This document shows, piece by piece, positions 42,818 to 51,743 of a stretch of 64,000 bases of DNA. The notes beneath the pieces were generated by a model that made no database searches, had not been told where the DNA came from, and worked only from the letters and a program-made list of their open reading frames with translations. Origin of the DNA: an uncultured Lachnospiraceae bacterium (GTDB lineage: Bacteria; Bacillota; Clostridia; Lachnospirales; Lachnospiraceae); NCBI GenBank assembly GCA_910586315.1, contig CAJUIP010000003.1, positions 75,332 to 139,331 of the forward strand, given 5' to 3'. The position numbers and the translations under genes were made by a program. The stretch's first letter is position 1. Each line of letters begins with the position of its first letter.

Positions 42818-44092
42818 ATGGTTAAAAAAGAAATGATAGCAATGCTGTTGGCAGGAGGTCAAGGAAGCCGCCTTGGAGTTTTGACGCAGAAAGTGGCAAA
42901 GCCGGCAGTATCATTTGGCGGAAAGTACAGAATAATTGATTTTCCACTTAGCAACTGCATTAATTCCGGTGTTGATACCGTCGGAGTTCTGACCCAGTAC
43001 CAACCGTTGCGTTTGAACGCGCATATCGGGATTGGTATACCGTGGGATCTGGATCGAAATGTGGGAGGCGTTACGATTCTTCCGCCCTACGAGAAAAGTA
43101 AGGGCAGTGACTGGTATACGGGAACTGCCAATGCGATTTACCAGAACTTGGAGTATATGGAATCTTACAATCCGGAATACGTTCTGATTCTTTCCGGTGA
43201 TCACATCTACAAAATGGACTATGAGGTAATGCTTGAATACCACAAGGCCAACAATGCGGATGTGACAATCGCGGCCATGCCCGTTCCAATGGAGGAGGCA
43301 AGCCGGTTTGGCATTCTCATTACGGATGATACCAATAAGATTACGGAATTTGAGGAAAAACCGGCGCAGCCCAGAAGCAATCTGGCGTCCATGGGCATTT
43401 ACATCTTCAGCTGGAAGGTGTTAAAGGAAGCTCTGGTGAAATTAAAGGACGAGCCAGGGTGCGATTTTGGTAAACATATTATCCCTTACTGCCATTCCGG
43501 CGGAAGCCGTATATTTGCATATGAATATAACGGATATTGGAAAGACGTTGGAACTCTTGGTTCTTATTGGGAAGCCAATATGGAATTAATTGATATTATC
43601 CCGGAATTCAATCTTTATGAAGAATACTGGAAAATTTACACAAAAAGCGACAGAATTCCTCCCCAGTACATCTCTGCCGATGCAAAGGTAGGAAAGTGCA
43701 TTATCGGTGAGGGTACAGAGATTTACGGTGAGGTAACTAATTCTGTAATCGGTTCCGGCGTTATCATTGAGCCGGGCGCCGTGATAAGAGACTCTATTAT
43801 TATGCAGGATTCTGTGGTCGGTGCGGGCGCCGTGGTGGAGAAAGCCATTGTGGCAGAGGACGTTAAGGTAGGCGCGGGAGCGCACCTTGGGGTCGGAGAA
43901 TATGCCGCCAGTAAATATGATCCGAAGGTATACCAGTTTGATCTGGTGATCGTGGGCGAACATTCTGTGATTCCTGAGGGAGTCGAAATCGGGAAGAATA
44001 CAGCAATTTCAGGCGTGACGGCAGCAGAGGACTACCAGGACGGCAGGCTCGAAAGTGGCGGTTACATAGTAAAGGCAGGTGGAAACGTATGA
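42818..44092 (+). CDS. glgC: Glucose-1-phosphate adenylyltransferase GlgC
   Basis: A 424-aa ADP-glucose pyrophosphorylase, first committed step of glycogen synthesis. The N-terminal nucleotidyltransferase domain has MLLAGGQGSRLGVLT, KPAVSFGGKYRIIDFPLSNC, WYTGTANAIYQN and LSGDHIYKMDYEVML. The C-terminal left-handed beta helix carries hexapeptide repeats (GKCIIGEGTEIYGEVTNSVIGSGVII). The ATG follows AGAGGTGAT. It overlaps glgD by 4 bases. Confidence 0.97.
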   Translation: MVKKEMIAMLLAGGQGSRLGVLTQKVAKPAVSFGGKYRIIDFPLSNCINSGVDTVGVLTQYQPLRLNAHIGIGIPWDLDRNVGGVTILPPYEKSKGSDWYTGTANAIYQNLEYMESYNPEYVLILSGDHIYKMDYEVMLEYHKANNADVTIAAMPVPMEEASRFGILITDDTNKITEFEEKPAQPRSNLASMGIYIFSWKVLKEALVKLKDEPGCDFGKHIIPYCHSGGSRIFAYEYNGYWKDVGTLGSYWEANMELIDIIPEFNLYEEYWKIYTKSDRIPPQYISADAKVGKCIIGEGTEIYGEVTNSVIGSGVIIEPGAVIRDSIIMQDSVVGAGAVVEKAIVAEDVKVGAGAHLGVGEYAASKYDPKVYQFDLVIVGEHSVIPEGVEIGKNTAISGVTAAEDYQDGRLESGGYIVKAGGNV

Positions 44093-45210
44093 GAGCAATC
44101 GGTATTGTTTTAGCGGGCGGCAACAGCAAGCGCATGCGGGAGCTTTCCAGAAAAAGAGCGATTGCCGCAATGCCAATTGCGGGAAGTTTTCGGAGCGTTG
44201 ATTTTGCTTTGAGCAATATGAGCAACTCCCATATTCAGAGCGTTGCGGTTTTGACGCAGTATAATTCCCGCTCTTTGAATGAACATTTAAGTTCCTCCAA
44301 ATGGTGGGATTTTGGAAGAAAACAGGGAGGTATGTATGTGTTTACCCCAACCATCACCGCGGAACACAGTGACTGGTACCGGGGAACCGCGGATGCTCTC
44401 TACCAGAATCTTGATTTCTTAAAGAAAAGCCACGAGCCGTATGTGGTAATCGCAGCCGGCGACGGAATCTATAAACTTGATTATAATAAGGTGCTGGAGT
44501 ACCATATCGAGAAAAAGGCGGATATCACAATTGTATGCAAAGATATGCCGGCCGATGTGGATGTGACTAGATTCGGTATCGTAAAGACCAACACGGATGG
44601 AAGAATTCTGGAATTCGAAGAAAAGCCCATGGTCGCAGATTCCACCACTATCTCCTGCGGTATTTACGTGATTCGCCGCCGTCAGCTCATCGAGATGATT
44701 GAGCGCTGTGCAAATGAAGACCGCTATGATTTTGTACAGGATATTCTGGTACGCTATAAAAATTTGAAACGGATTTATGCCTACAAACTGGAATCCTATT
44801 GGAGCAATATTGCTTCCGTGAAATCCTACTATCAGACAAACATGGATTTCTTAAAACCGGAGGTCCGCAATTACTTCTATAAAGAGTATCCAGACATTTA
44901 TTCCAAAGTGGATGATCTGCCCCCGGCTAAATACAATCCCGGAGCGGTTGTCAAAAACAGTCTTGTTTCCAGCGGCTGCATTTTAAACGGTATTGTGGAA
45001 AATTCTGTGTTGTTTAAAAAGGTTTACATTGGGAACAACTGTGTGATTAAGAACTCGATTATTCTGAATGACGTTTACATTGGGGACAATACAGTCGTTG
45101 AGAATTGTATTGTGGAAAGCCGCGATACCATCCGCGCCAATACCACATATATCGGGCAGCCGGACGACATAAAAATTGTTGTCGAAAAGAACGAGAGATA
45201 TACATTATAA
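44089..45210 (+). CDS. glgD: GlgD, regulatory/paralogous ADP-glucose pyrophosphorylase subunit
   Basis: A 373-aa paralogue of GlgC that in Firmicutes forms a GlgCD heteromer with higher activity. The N-terminus IGIVLAGGNSKRMRELSRKRAIAAMPIAGSFRSVDFALSNMSNS replaces the GlgC substrate signature, and the sugar-binding segments are changed as expected for a subunit of low activity. A shorter beta-helix domain is at the C-terminus. ATG overlaps the glgC stop. Confidence 0.96.
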   Translation: MRAIGIVLAGGNSKRMRELSRKRAIAAMPIAGSFRSVDFALSNMSNSHIQSVAVLTQYNSRSLNEHLSSSKWWDFGRKQGGMYVFTPTITAEHSDWYRGTADALYQNLDFLKKSHEPYVVIAAGDGIYKLDYNKVLEYHIEKKADITIVCKDMPADVDVTRFGIVKTNTDGRILEFEEKPMVADSTTISCGIYVIRRRQLIEMIERCANEDRYDFVQDILVRYKNLKRIYAYKLESYWSNIASVKSYYQTNMDFLKPEVRNYFYKEYPDIYSKVDDLPPAKYNPGAVVKNSLVSSGCILNGIVENSVLFKKVYIGNNCVIKNSIILNDVYIGDNTVVENCIVESRDTIRANTTYIGQPDDIKIVVEKNERYTL

Positions 45211-45211
45211 A

Positions 45212-45236
45212 GATTCATAGTAAGGCTGTATGAATC
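45212..45236 (+). repeat. Hairpin before the spoVG ribosome-binding site
   Basis: GATTCATA / TATGAATC, 8-bp perfect stem with a 9-base loop, ends directly before the GGGGAGG Shine-Dalgarno of spoVG. There is no T-run; it may modulate spoVG translation or mark the glgD 3' end. Confidence 0.5.
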
Positions 45237-45249
45237 GGGGAGGTTATTT

Positions 45250-45525
45250 ATGCAGGTAACAGATGTACGCGTGAGAAAGATCGAAAAAGAGGGAAAAATG
45301 AAGGCGATTGTTTCCATTACATTGGATAATGAATTTGTAATTCATGATATCAAGGTAATTGAGGGGGAAAAGGGGCTGTTCATTGCGATGCCAAGCAGGA
45401 AAGCCGCTGATGGGGAATATCGCGATATCGCTCATCCGATTAATTCCGGCACCCGCGATATGATTCAGAATGTGATTCTCAATAAATATGAAACTACAAC
45501 GTTGGAAGCGGCGCAGGAGGAATAA
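45250..45525 (+). CDS. spoVG: SpoVG RNA/DNA-binding regulator
   Basis: A 91-aa SpoVG family protein, a small nucleic-acid-binding regulator required for proper sporulation and division timing in Bacillus. The hallmark sequence is QVTDVRVRKIEKEGKMKAIVSITLDNEFVIHDIKVIEGEKGLFIAMPSRKAADGEYRDIAHPINS. Length is normal. It lies 39 bases after glgD and is followed by a strong terminator, so it may be transcribed with the glg genes. Confidence 0.97.
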   Translation: MQVTDVRVRKIEKEGKMKAIVSITLDNEFVIHDIKVIEGEKGLFIAMPSRKAADGEYRDIAHPINSGTRDMIQNVILNKYETTTLEAAQEE

Positions 45526-45554
45526 ATACGCATATTCCTACCGTTGGTGAATTT

Positions 45555-45623
45555 AAAAGCTGCCTCCCCCCGTGATGCAGACGGTATATTATCGTACTGT
45601 TCATGGGAGGAGGCAGCTTTTTT
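45555..45623. terminator. Terminator after spoVG
   Basis: A 13-bp stem (AAAAGCTGCCTCC / GGAGGCAGCTTTT) followed by TTTTTT; the A-run on the left side would let it work on both strands. Confidence 0.9.
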
Positions 45624-45634
45624 GAAATAAAAAC

Positions 45635-45663
45635 TGGACATTTCCATCAACAGGCTTTATAAT
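45635..45663 (+). promoter_or_regulatory. Promoter of the cobalamin-riboswitch operon
   Basis: TGGACA, 17-base spacer, TATAAT, about 20 bases before the riboswitch. Confidence 0.75.
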
Positions 45664-45686
45664 CGAGACAATAAAATAAAAATACG

Positions 45687-45851
45687 GTCAAGTGCCGGCT
45701 TTTTAAAAAGCCGGGTGAAAGAGAACCAGGTGGAAATCCTGGACGGTCCGGCCACTGTGAGCGGGGAGTGTTTCTGCAGGATGTCATTGTACGGAAAGTA
45801 TGAGAAGGCGCAGAAGACGTGAGGATCCGTGAGTCAGGAAACCTGCTTGAC
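45687..45851 (+). ncRNA. Cobalamin (B12) riboswitch
   Basis: Closing stem GTCAAG / CTTGAC surrounds the conserved core: GTGAAAGAGAACCAGGTGGA with AATCCTGGACGG, then CCGGCCACTGTGAGCGGG, GAAGACGTGAG, and the B12 box AGTCAGGAAACCTGC near the 3' end. Two intrinsic terminators follow before the transporter operon. The element should reduce transporter expression when adenosylcobalamin or another cobalamin is high. Confidence 0.95.
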
Positions 45852-45890
45852 GGTTGTTGACGCTTCCTGTGAAAGCTTTGTCGGCACTCT

Positions 45891-45922
45891 TGTCTTGCCT
45901 GGATTCGGGCAGGGCAGTTTTT
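45891..45922 (+). terminator. Riboswitch terminator 1
   Basis: A 9-bp stem TGTCTTGCC / GGCAGGGCA (two G-T pairs) is followed by GTTTTTG, 40 bases after the B12 aptamer. It is the likely expression platform. Confidence 0.7.
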
Positions 45923-45930
45923 GTGTACCT

Positions 45931-45956
45931 AAGGAGCTCACAGCGGGCTCCTTTTT
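45931..45956 (+). terminator. Riboswitch terminator 2
   Basis: AAGGAGC / GCTCCTT stem followed by a TTTTT tail, 9 bases after the first terminator. Tandem terminators would tighten the off state. Confidence 0.7.
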
Positions 45957-46093
45957 CGTTCCATAGAAAAGATCTTGTTACGCTAATGCATAAAAGTAAG
46001 ATGGACGAAGAGGTTGTGATTTTGAAAAAAGTCCAGGCAAGCCATTTTCATGATGTTTTGTGCCTGAATGAAACGAAAGGAATGGATAGGAAC

Positions 46094-47785
46094 ATGAAAA
46101 AAAGAATTGCAGTTTTGCTTGCAGCAGTGATGAGCATATCTCTGATGGCATGCGGCGGGCAGAACACACAGAACACACAGAACACACAGACAGCTTCGGC
46201 GGCGGAAGAGACGGTACAGGCCGCCGAAAGCCAGACTGGCCAGGAATCAGAGCCGGCCGGAGAAACCGTACAGGAGGAAGCCGAAGCCGCAAAAAAGGAT
46301 ACTCTGATTGTCCGTATGGCCAAGGATGTGGGGGATCTGAATCCTCATACCATGAAAAGTCAGATGGCCGCCCAGGACTGGGTGTATGAAAGCCTGGTGG
46401 CGCTGGAAAAGGGCGCAGTGGTGCCGGAACTGGCAGAAAGCTGGGATATTTCCCCTGACGGGCTTACGTATACGTTCCACCTGCGAGAAGGCGTAAAATT
46501 CAGCGATGGAACGGACTTTAATTCAGCGATTGCCAAAAGGAACATTGAAGCTGTGGCAAACCATGCGGACGGCTACTCCTTTTTAAATTCCCTGGCATCC
46601 TTAGAAAGTGTGGAGGCGCCGGATGATCTGACTCTGGTCTTGAAATTGAATACCCCGTGCAACTCTCTGTTAAATGACTTTACCTTCAGCCGCCCGCTGG
46701 TGATGCTGGGGGAAAACGGATTCCCGGGTGAGGGGGATCCTTATGATAATGGAATCACAGAGCCCATTGGAACTGGTATGTGGGTATTAAAGGAGTACGT
46801 GGCGGATCAGTATGCATTGTTTGAGCGAAATGAATATTACTGGGGCGAGAAACCAAAATTCCAGTATATGAAAGCCATGGTAATTCCCGATGTTAATACG
46901 GCTGTTACTGCTTTGAAGGCAGGGGAAATTGACGTGATGGCAGACTCCACCCAGATTACCGCGGATATGTATAAGGAAATGGAAACGGCGGGATTTAAGA
47001 CAGAGACGGCTCCCACCACCAGCATTTCCAATCTGAATATCAACACAGGCGGAGAAATCACCGGGGACGTGAATGTGCGTCTCGCACTGGAATATGCCAC
47101 AGACAACACGGCCATTTCCGAGGGAATCTTTGGAGGGCTTCAAAAGCCGGCAACAGCGTATTTCTCCACAGATGTACCCTATGCTAACGTGGGAATCGCT
47201 CCTTATCCCTATGATCCGGATAAGGCCAATGTGATTCTGGATGAGGCCGGATGGGTCTATGAGGGAGACGATCAGGTACGTTCTAAGGATGGAAAGATCC
47301 TGGAACTGGACCTTATTTATGATGCTTCCGTGACCAATGACAGAGACATCGCACTGATTTTGCAGTCCCAGTACGCGCAGGTCGGAATCCAGTTAAATAT
47401 TGTTCCCCAGGACAGCCAGATATACCGTCAGAACTGGGCAAACGGAGAGTTCGGCGTATTGATTTACAGCTCCTGGGGCGGTTCCTACGAGCCCTATGCA
47501 ACCTTGGCCGCTATGGCTGCGGATGGAGACAAGTTTCATACTGTCCAGAAAGGAATGAAAAACAAGCCGGAGCTGGACGATATCATGCTGGACTGCCTGA
47601 CTCAGAAAGACCCTGAGATGCTTCAGGAAAATTTCAATTATATCATGCAGAGCTTCCATGATGAGGCCGTTTACGTTCCGCTTACAGTGGTAAGCACCCT
47701 TGCAATTTATAACAGCGAGCTTGCGGGGCTTGATCTGGAATCCAGCCATGGCGGCATGGGAATTGGCGGAATGTATGTGGAATAA
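46094..47785 (+). CDS. NikA/Opp-type substrate-binding lipoprotein under B12 control
   Basis: A 563-aa family 5 SBP. ATG at 46094 begins a lipoprotein signal (MKKRIAVLLAAVMSISLMACGG) with lipobox LMAC; the longer frame from 45854 would run through the riboswitch terminators. After the cysteine comes a QNT triple repeat from three 9-bp units, then a Glu/Ala-rich linker. The mature part has KDVGDLNPHTMKSQMAAQDWVYESLVALEKGAVVPELAESWDISPDGLTYTFHLREGVKFSDGTDF, close to NikA. The cobalamin riboswitch suggests cobalt, a cobalt complex or a cobalamin precursor as ligand, although NikA-like proteins usually bind nickel. Confidence 0.85.
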   Translation: MKKRIAVLLAAVMSISLMACGGQNTQNTQNTQTASAAEETVQAAESQTGQESEPAGETVQEEAEAAKKDTLIVRMAKDVGDLNPHTMKSQMAAQDWVYESLVALEKGAVVPELAESWDISPDGLTYTFHLREGVKFSDGTDFNSAIAKRNIEAVANHADGYSFLNSLASLESVEAPDDLTLVLKLNTPCNSLLNDFTFSRPLVMLGENGFPGEGDPYDNGITEPIGTGMWVLKEYVADQYALFERNEYYWGEKPKFQYMKAMVIPDVNTAVTALKAGEIDVMADSTQITADMYKEMETAGFKTETAPTTSISNLNINTGGEITGDVNVRLALEYATDNTAISEGIFGGLQKPATAYFSTDVPYANVGIAPYPYDPDKANVILDEAGWVYEGDDQVRSKDGKILELDLIYDASVTNDRDIALILQSQYAQVGIQLNIVPQDSQIYRQNWANGEFGVLIYSSWGGSYEPYATLAAMAADGDKFHTVQKGMKNKPELDDIMLDCLTQKDPEMLQENFNYIMQSFHDEAVYVPLTVVSTLAIYNSELAGLDLESSHGGMGIGGMYVE

Positions 47786-48728
47786 TTTTGCACTTCGCCA
47801 GATTGGCAGGCAGCTGACTGGCCTGCTTGTATTATTGTTTTTCGTATCTGTGGCCGCGTTCGTGCTGGTGCGTCTTTTGCCCGGGGACGCTGCCACAGCC
47901 TATTTAAATTCCATCAATGCTCCCCTGACCGAGGAGGCCATAGAGGAGGTGGAAAAGGAGCTGGGGCTGGATGCTCCTCTTCCGGTTCAGTATGGAAAGT
48001 GGATGATACAGGTTTTTAAGGGGGATCTTGGATTTTCCTATCAGACCGGGCGCCCGGTGACCGAGGAATTATCAGAAGATCTTCGCTACACGGGGGCTCT
48101 GGCCCTTACCGCCCTTGGATGGGTACTAGTTTTAAGCTTGATTTTGGGAACCTTTTCCGCCGGACATTCCGGAGGGGCAGTTGATATGATGATACGGATC
48201 TTTACATTTCTGGGCTCTGCCATGCCGAAATTTTGGCTGGGCTTTCTGGCAGTGTCGCTGTTTTCCCTGAGGTGGAAGCTGCTTCCCGTGCAGGGGGCGG
48301 CCACCTGGAAACATCTGATTCTTCCATCACTGACGTTAGCGTGTTCTTACATTGCCACCTACACAAAGCTTTTGCGAAACAGCATTCTGGAAGTTCAGAG
48401 CAGCCCCTTTGTGCTCCATGCCAGATCCAGGGGGTTTTCTAAAAGGTTTGTGCTGGTCCGTCATGTGATTCCCAATGCCATGACTCCGGTGTTTACTACC
48501 CTGGGGCTCCACTTGGGAGGAATCCTGTCCGGCTCTGTGATTGTGGAAAATGTGTTTGCCTGGCCTGGTCTTGGCAGAATGTGTGTGGATGCGGTTGCGG
48601 CCCGGAACTATCCTATGATACAGGGATACATACTTCTTTTATCCGTGATTTTTGTAACAGCCAATATGCTGTGTGACCTGGCCTGTGCAGCGTTTCACCC
48701 GAGGCTAAGGGCGGGAGGCAGGACATGA
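47775..48728 (+). CDS. NikB/OppB-type ABC permease
   Basis: A 317-aa membrane subunit: ALRQIGRQLTGLLVLLFFVSVAAFVLVRLLPGDAA at the N-terminus and the EAA loop VLHARSRGFSKRFVLVRHVIPNAMTPVFTTLG. The ATG at 47775 overlaps the SBP stop by 11 bases; the ORF extension to 47700 lies inside the SBP gene and is rejected. It overlaps the next gene by 4 bases. Confidence 0.92.
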   Translation: MWNNFALRQIGRQLTGLLVLLFFVSVAAFVLVRLLPGDAATAYLNSINAPLTEEAIEEVEKELGLDAPLPVQYGKWMIQVFKGDLGFSYQTGRPVTEELSEDLRYTGALALTALGWVLVLSLILGTFSAGHSGGAVDMMIRIFTFLGSAMPKFWLGFLAVSLFSLRWKLLPVQGAATWKHLILPSLTLACSYIATYTKLLRNSILEVQSSPFVLHARSRGFSKRFVLVRHVIPNAMTPVFTTLGLHLGGILSGSVIVENVFAWPGLGRMCVDAVAARNYPMIQGYILLLSVIFVTANMLCDLACAAFHPRLRAGGRT

Positions 48729-49537
48729 GAAAGAGGGGAAGGAAAGTTACTGCGGCATGCTGCGCCGGGTGCCTTACGTTCCTGGCGGCGGCCTGCCTTC
48801 TGGCTCCGGTGCTGTCCTCCTGTGATCCCAATCTTGTGAATCCGTTGAAAAAATTTGCGGGAATGTCCAGGGAACATCCACTGGGAACAGATTACCTGGG
48901 GAGGGATCTTCTGGCCAGGCTGCTGTGGGGCGGCAGGAATACCCTGGGTTATGCAGCGGCTGTGACGGCCGTATCGGCTGTAATCGGAACGGGAGTCGGC
49001 ATGATATCCGGCTTTCTGGGCGGAGCGGCAGACCGTTTGCTTATGAGGGGCAGCGATGTGCTGCGGGCTTTTCCCGGTGTGGTTTTGGTCCTTATTATTG
49101 TGAGTATTCTGGGTGCGGGAATCGGAAATGTCTGCATTGCACTGCTCCTTACCAGGTGGATATGGTATGCCAGAATGGCCAGGAATCTCACAAGAGAAGA
49201 GCTCTCCCGCCCCTCTATCCTGGCTGGCAGGCTGGCGGGAAGCGGATGGGGTGCTATTTTGATTCATCACGTTTTTCCGGCGATTCTTCCCCAGATGCTT
49301 TCCGTGCTTTCCGTTGATTTTGGCGGCGCCTTATTATCTATTTCCGGATATTCTTTTCTGGGACTTGGAATCCTGCCGCCAGAGCCGGAGTGGGGGATGA
49401 TGATAAGCGATGGGAGGAGTTATATGGATAAGCCGGGGATGATGTTCTGGCCGGGAATCTGCATTCTTATAGTGGTTATCAGCGTGAACGTTCTGGGGGA
49501 CCTGCTCCGCGACATTCTGGAGGAGAAGCGGACATGA
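48725..49537 (+). CDS. NikC/OppC-type ABC permease
   Basis: A 270-aa membrane subunit: basic N-terminus RKRGRKVTAACCAGCLTFLAAACLLAPVLS, then GTDYLGRDLLARLLWGGRNTL, EAA-type loop around ARNLTREELSRPSILAGRLAGSGWGAILIHHVFPAILPQ, and the ending NVLGDLLRDILEEK. ATG overlaps the preceding TGA (ATGA). It pairs with the NikB-type subunit. Confidence 0.92.
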   Translation: MRKRGRKVTAACCAGCLTFLAAACLLAPVLSSCDPNLVNPLKKFAGMSREHPLGTDYLGRDLLARLLWGGRNTLGYAAAVTAVSAVIGTGVGMISGFLGGAADRLLMRGSDVLRAFPGVVLVLIIVSILGAGIGNVCIALLLTRWIWYARMARNLTREELSRPSILAGRLAGSGWGAILIHHVFPAILPQMLSVLSVDFGGALLSISGYSFLGLGILPPEPEWGMMISDGRSYMDKPGMMFWPGICILIVVISVNVLGDLLRDILEEKRT

Positions 49538-50514
49538 AAAAGGAAGATGTGATTTTACAGACGGAAAACCTGTCCGTTTCCATGAGAGCGGGAAAAGAAC
49601 GGATTCCGGCGGTGAAGGATGTGACACTTTCTTTAAAAAGGAAGGGCTGCACAGGAATCATAGGGGAGAGCGGCTGCGGGAAATCGCTCACCTGCCAGGC
49701 GGTTTTGGGACTTCTGGAACCGAAAAAATGGACTGTGACAGGAAAGGTTTTTCTGGAAGACGAAGAAGTGCCCATCACAGATGACAGGTCCATGGATCGT
49801 TTCCGGGGAAAGAAGCTGGCTTTTGCCGCCCAGAATCCCATGGCGGCGTTTGACCCGCGGATGACTATGGGCGCTCATTTTCTGGAGGGGCATTCGAGAA
49901 GAGAGTGGGATGCCATACGGAAAGATGCCGGAGAGCGTCTGGCCCGGATGGGAATTTGTGAGCCGGAGTCTTTGTGGAACCGTTACTCTTTTGAACTGAG
50001 CGGCGGGCAGCTTCAGCGTGTTCTGATTGCTCTCGTTTTAGGCCTTCATCCCAAAGTCCTTTTGGCAGATGAACCTACTACAGCCCTGGACCAGGCCACG
50101 GAGGAAGAACTGCTTCGTATCCTTGAAGACTGTCAAAACCAGGAGGGAATTTCCATTCTGTTAGTGTCCCATGATCTGGACGTGATTTCCAGGATGGCCG
50201 ATACGGTTTACGTGATGTATGCAGGGCAGATTGTGGAGTGCGGAGAAAAGGAAGCCGTTCTGGGGAATCCTCTCCATCCGTATACAGGGGGCCTCATGCG
50301 TTCCCGTCCGGGTTTTTCAAAAGAACGGCTGAAGGCCATGAATGGATATCCGCCCAGGCTGGGGGAAAGCACAGGATCCGGATGCGCTTTTGCTCCCAGA
50401 TGCCCCTTTGCAAAAGAGGTGTGTAAAGGAGAACAGGTTCTCAGAGAAATGACACCCGGGCATTTTAGCCGGTGCAGCTGTTTTCGCGGACAGGGGGAGG
50501 AGAAGCATGGGTGA
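49534..50514 (+). CDS. NikD/OppD-type ABC ATPase
   Basis: A 326-aa ATPase: Walker A GESGCGKSLTC, signature LSGGQLQRV, Walker B VLLADEPTTALD, H-loop VSHDLDVI, and the C-terminal oligopeptide-type domain GCAFAPRCPFAKEVC. In the Q-loop the usual FQDP is AAQNPMAAFDP. It overlaps the genes on both sides (4 and 8 bases). Confidence 0.93.
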   Translation: MKKEDVILQTENLSVSMRAGKERIPAVKDVTLSLKRKGCTGIIGESGCGKSLTCQAVLGLLEPKKWTVTGKVFLEDEEVPITDDRSMDRFRGKKLAFAAQNPMAAFDPRMTMGAHFLEGHSRREWDAIRKDAGERLARMGICEPESLWNRYSFELSGGQLQRVLIALVLGLHPKVLLADEPTTALDQATEEELLRILEDCQNQEGISILLVSHDLDVISRMADTVYVMYAGQIVECGEKEAVLGNPLHPYTGGLMRSRPGFSKERLKAMNGYPPRLGESTGSGCAFAPRCPFAKEVCKGEQVLREMTPGHFSRCSCFRGQGEEKHG

Positions 50515-51220
50515 AGTCCTTTTGGAGGTAGATGATGTGACCCGAGCCTACGGGAGCAAAAGAAGGGGACAAAAGCAGATATTAAGAGGGGTTTCCTTCC
50601 GGCTTCAGGAAGGAAAATGCCTGGGTCTTGTGGGGGAAAGCGGCTGTGGAAAAAGCACCCTCTGCCGGATTTTGGCGGGTCTGGAAAAACCGGATTCAGG
50701 TCAGGCGCTATTCTGCAGGGAGCCTGTGGGAAGCAAGAAAGTCAGGGGAAAAATTCAGATGGTATTTCAAAACAGTCTGGAGGCGGTCAATCATCACCAA
50801 AATGTACTTCAGATCGTTTCTGAACCCCTTAAGAATCTTTTTCATATGAACCGGGAAGAGTGTCGAAAGGAGACAGCGAGACTTCTTGAAATGGTGGGAA
50901 TTGCCCCGGAGGAAATGAAAAAGTATCCCAGGCAGTTTTCCGGGGGACAGCTCCAGAGAATCTGCATTGCGAGAGCCCTGGGAGCGAAGCCGGAACTGCT
51001 GTTGTTAGATGAGCCCTTAAGCAGTCTGGATGCATCGGTGCAGGCTCAAATTTTAAACCTGCTTTCTGACTTGAGAAATGATCTTAACCTGACCTGTATT
51101 CTGGTTTCCCATGACATAAGGGCCGTATACTATCTGTCAGATGAAATCTTAAGGATGTCAGAAGGAACGGTTAAAGCCATTCCTTCTTTAGACACCATAA
51201 TCCGGCCTGAACGCTTCTGA
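50507..51220 (+). CDS. NikE/OppF-type ABC ATPase
   Basis: A 237-aa ATPase: Walker A GESGCGKSTLC, Q-loop FQNSLEAVNHH, signature FSGGQLQRICIARALG, Walker B LLLLDEPLSSLD, H-loop VSHDIRAV. It lacks the Cys-rich C-terminal domain of OppF, as NikE proteins do. Its last 50 bases overlap the convergent DUF3841 gene, with no terminator between. Confidence 0.92.
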   Translation: MGEVLLEVDDVTRAYGSKRRGQKQILRGVSFRLQEGKCLGLVGESGCGKSTLCRILAGLEKPDSGQALFCREPVGSKKVRGKIQMVFQNSLEAVNHHQNVLQIVSEPLKNLFHMNREECRKETARLLEMVGIAPEEMKKYPRQFSGGQLQRICIARALGAKPELLLLDEPLSSLDASVQAQILNLLSDLRNDLNLTCILVSHDIRAVYYLSDEILRMSEGTVKAIPSLDTIIRPERF

Positions 51221-51743
51221 CTTCTTTGCGGTTTCCAGAAAGAACATCCTCATGATGCCGGAACAGACGCTTCCAGCTCTCCATGACCTGATATTTTAAG
51301 TCCGGATAAAAGCCTGTGAGGATCACATCACTTTCCCTCCGGATTCCATAATCGGAAAGCATCCGGCCAAAGGCCCTTTCGTCCTCCTCCGTTTTACCAA
51401 GATATCTCAGGCACAAAATCTTGTTCCAGTCGTACATATCAAAATAAACGGCCTGGTCTGCCGGAAGATGAAGCGTTACAATCCGGTTTCCGGCGGACTG
51501 GTCTACGCTGTATGGATCCGAAAAGGCCCAGTAGGGATATTCCGCCCCTTCCGGCTTTGGAAGATGCCGGGCGGCCTCCTTTACAAACCAGTCGTATGCG
51601 GCGGTAAAGATGGGGGCGCTTTCCCCGTATTTTTTCTTTACGTATTCCCTTCTGGAAAAACAGATTCCGTCTTTTTTTAAAGTCTCCAGGACAATTTCTG
51701 CCTGAGATGAGTAGAGCATTATTTCAGTACGTTCGTAACCCAT
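51171..51743 (-). CDS. DUF3841 family protein, copy 2
   Basis: A 190-aa DUF3841-like protein. Family-like blocks: SSQAEIVLETLKKDGICFSRREYVKKKYG at the N-terminus, AYDWFVKEA, AEYPYWAFSDP, YFDMYDWNKILCLRYLG and the Trp-rich C-terminus ESWKRLFRHHEDVL. It is a paralogue of the gene upstream on the same strand (copy 1), with which it overlaps; ATG at 51743 or the TAATG-coupled ATG at 51719 are both possible starts. It has no known function. Its 3' end overlaps the 3' end of the NikE-type gene by 50 bases. Confidence 0.75.
   Translation of the reverse strand: MGYERTEIMLYSSQAEIVLETLKKDGICFSRREYVKKKYGESAPIFTAAYDWFVKEAARHLPKPEGAEYPYWAFSDPYSVDQSAGNRIVTLHLPADQAVYFDMYDWNKILCLRYLGKTEEDERAFGRMLSDYGIRRESDVILTGFYPDLKYQVMESWKRLFRHHEDVLSGNRKEVRSVQAGLWCLKKEWL

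Noticed and set aside
45854..46093. Upstream extension of the NikA-type reading frame
   Set aside because: It translates the 3' end of the B12 riboswitch and both terminators; the lipoprotein signal begins at 46094.
46159..46187. Three 9-bp repeats (CAGAACACA) as a possible CRISPR or regulatory repeat
   Set aside because: They encode a QNT linker directly after the lipobox cysteine, so they are ordinary low-complexity coding sequence.
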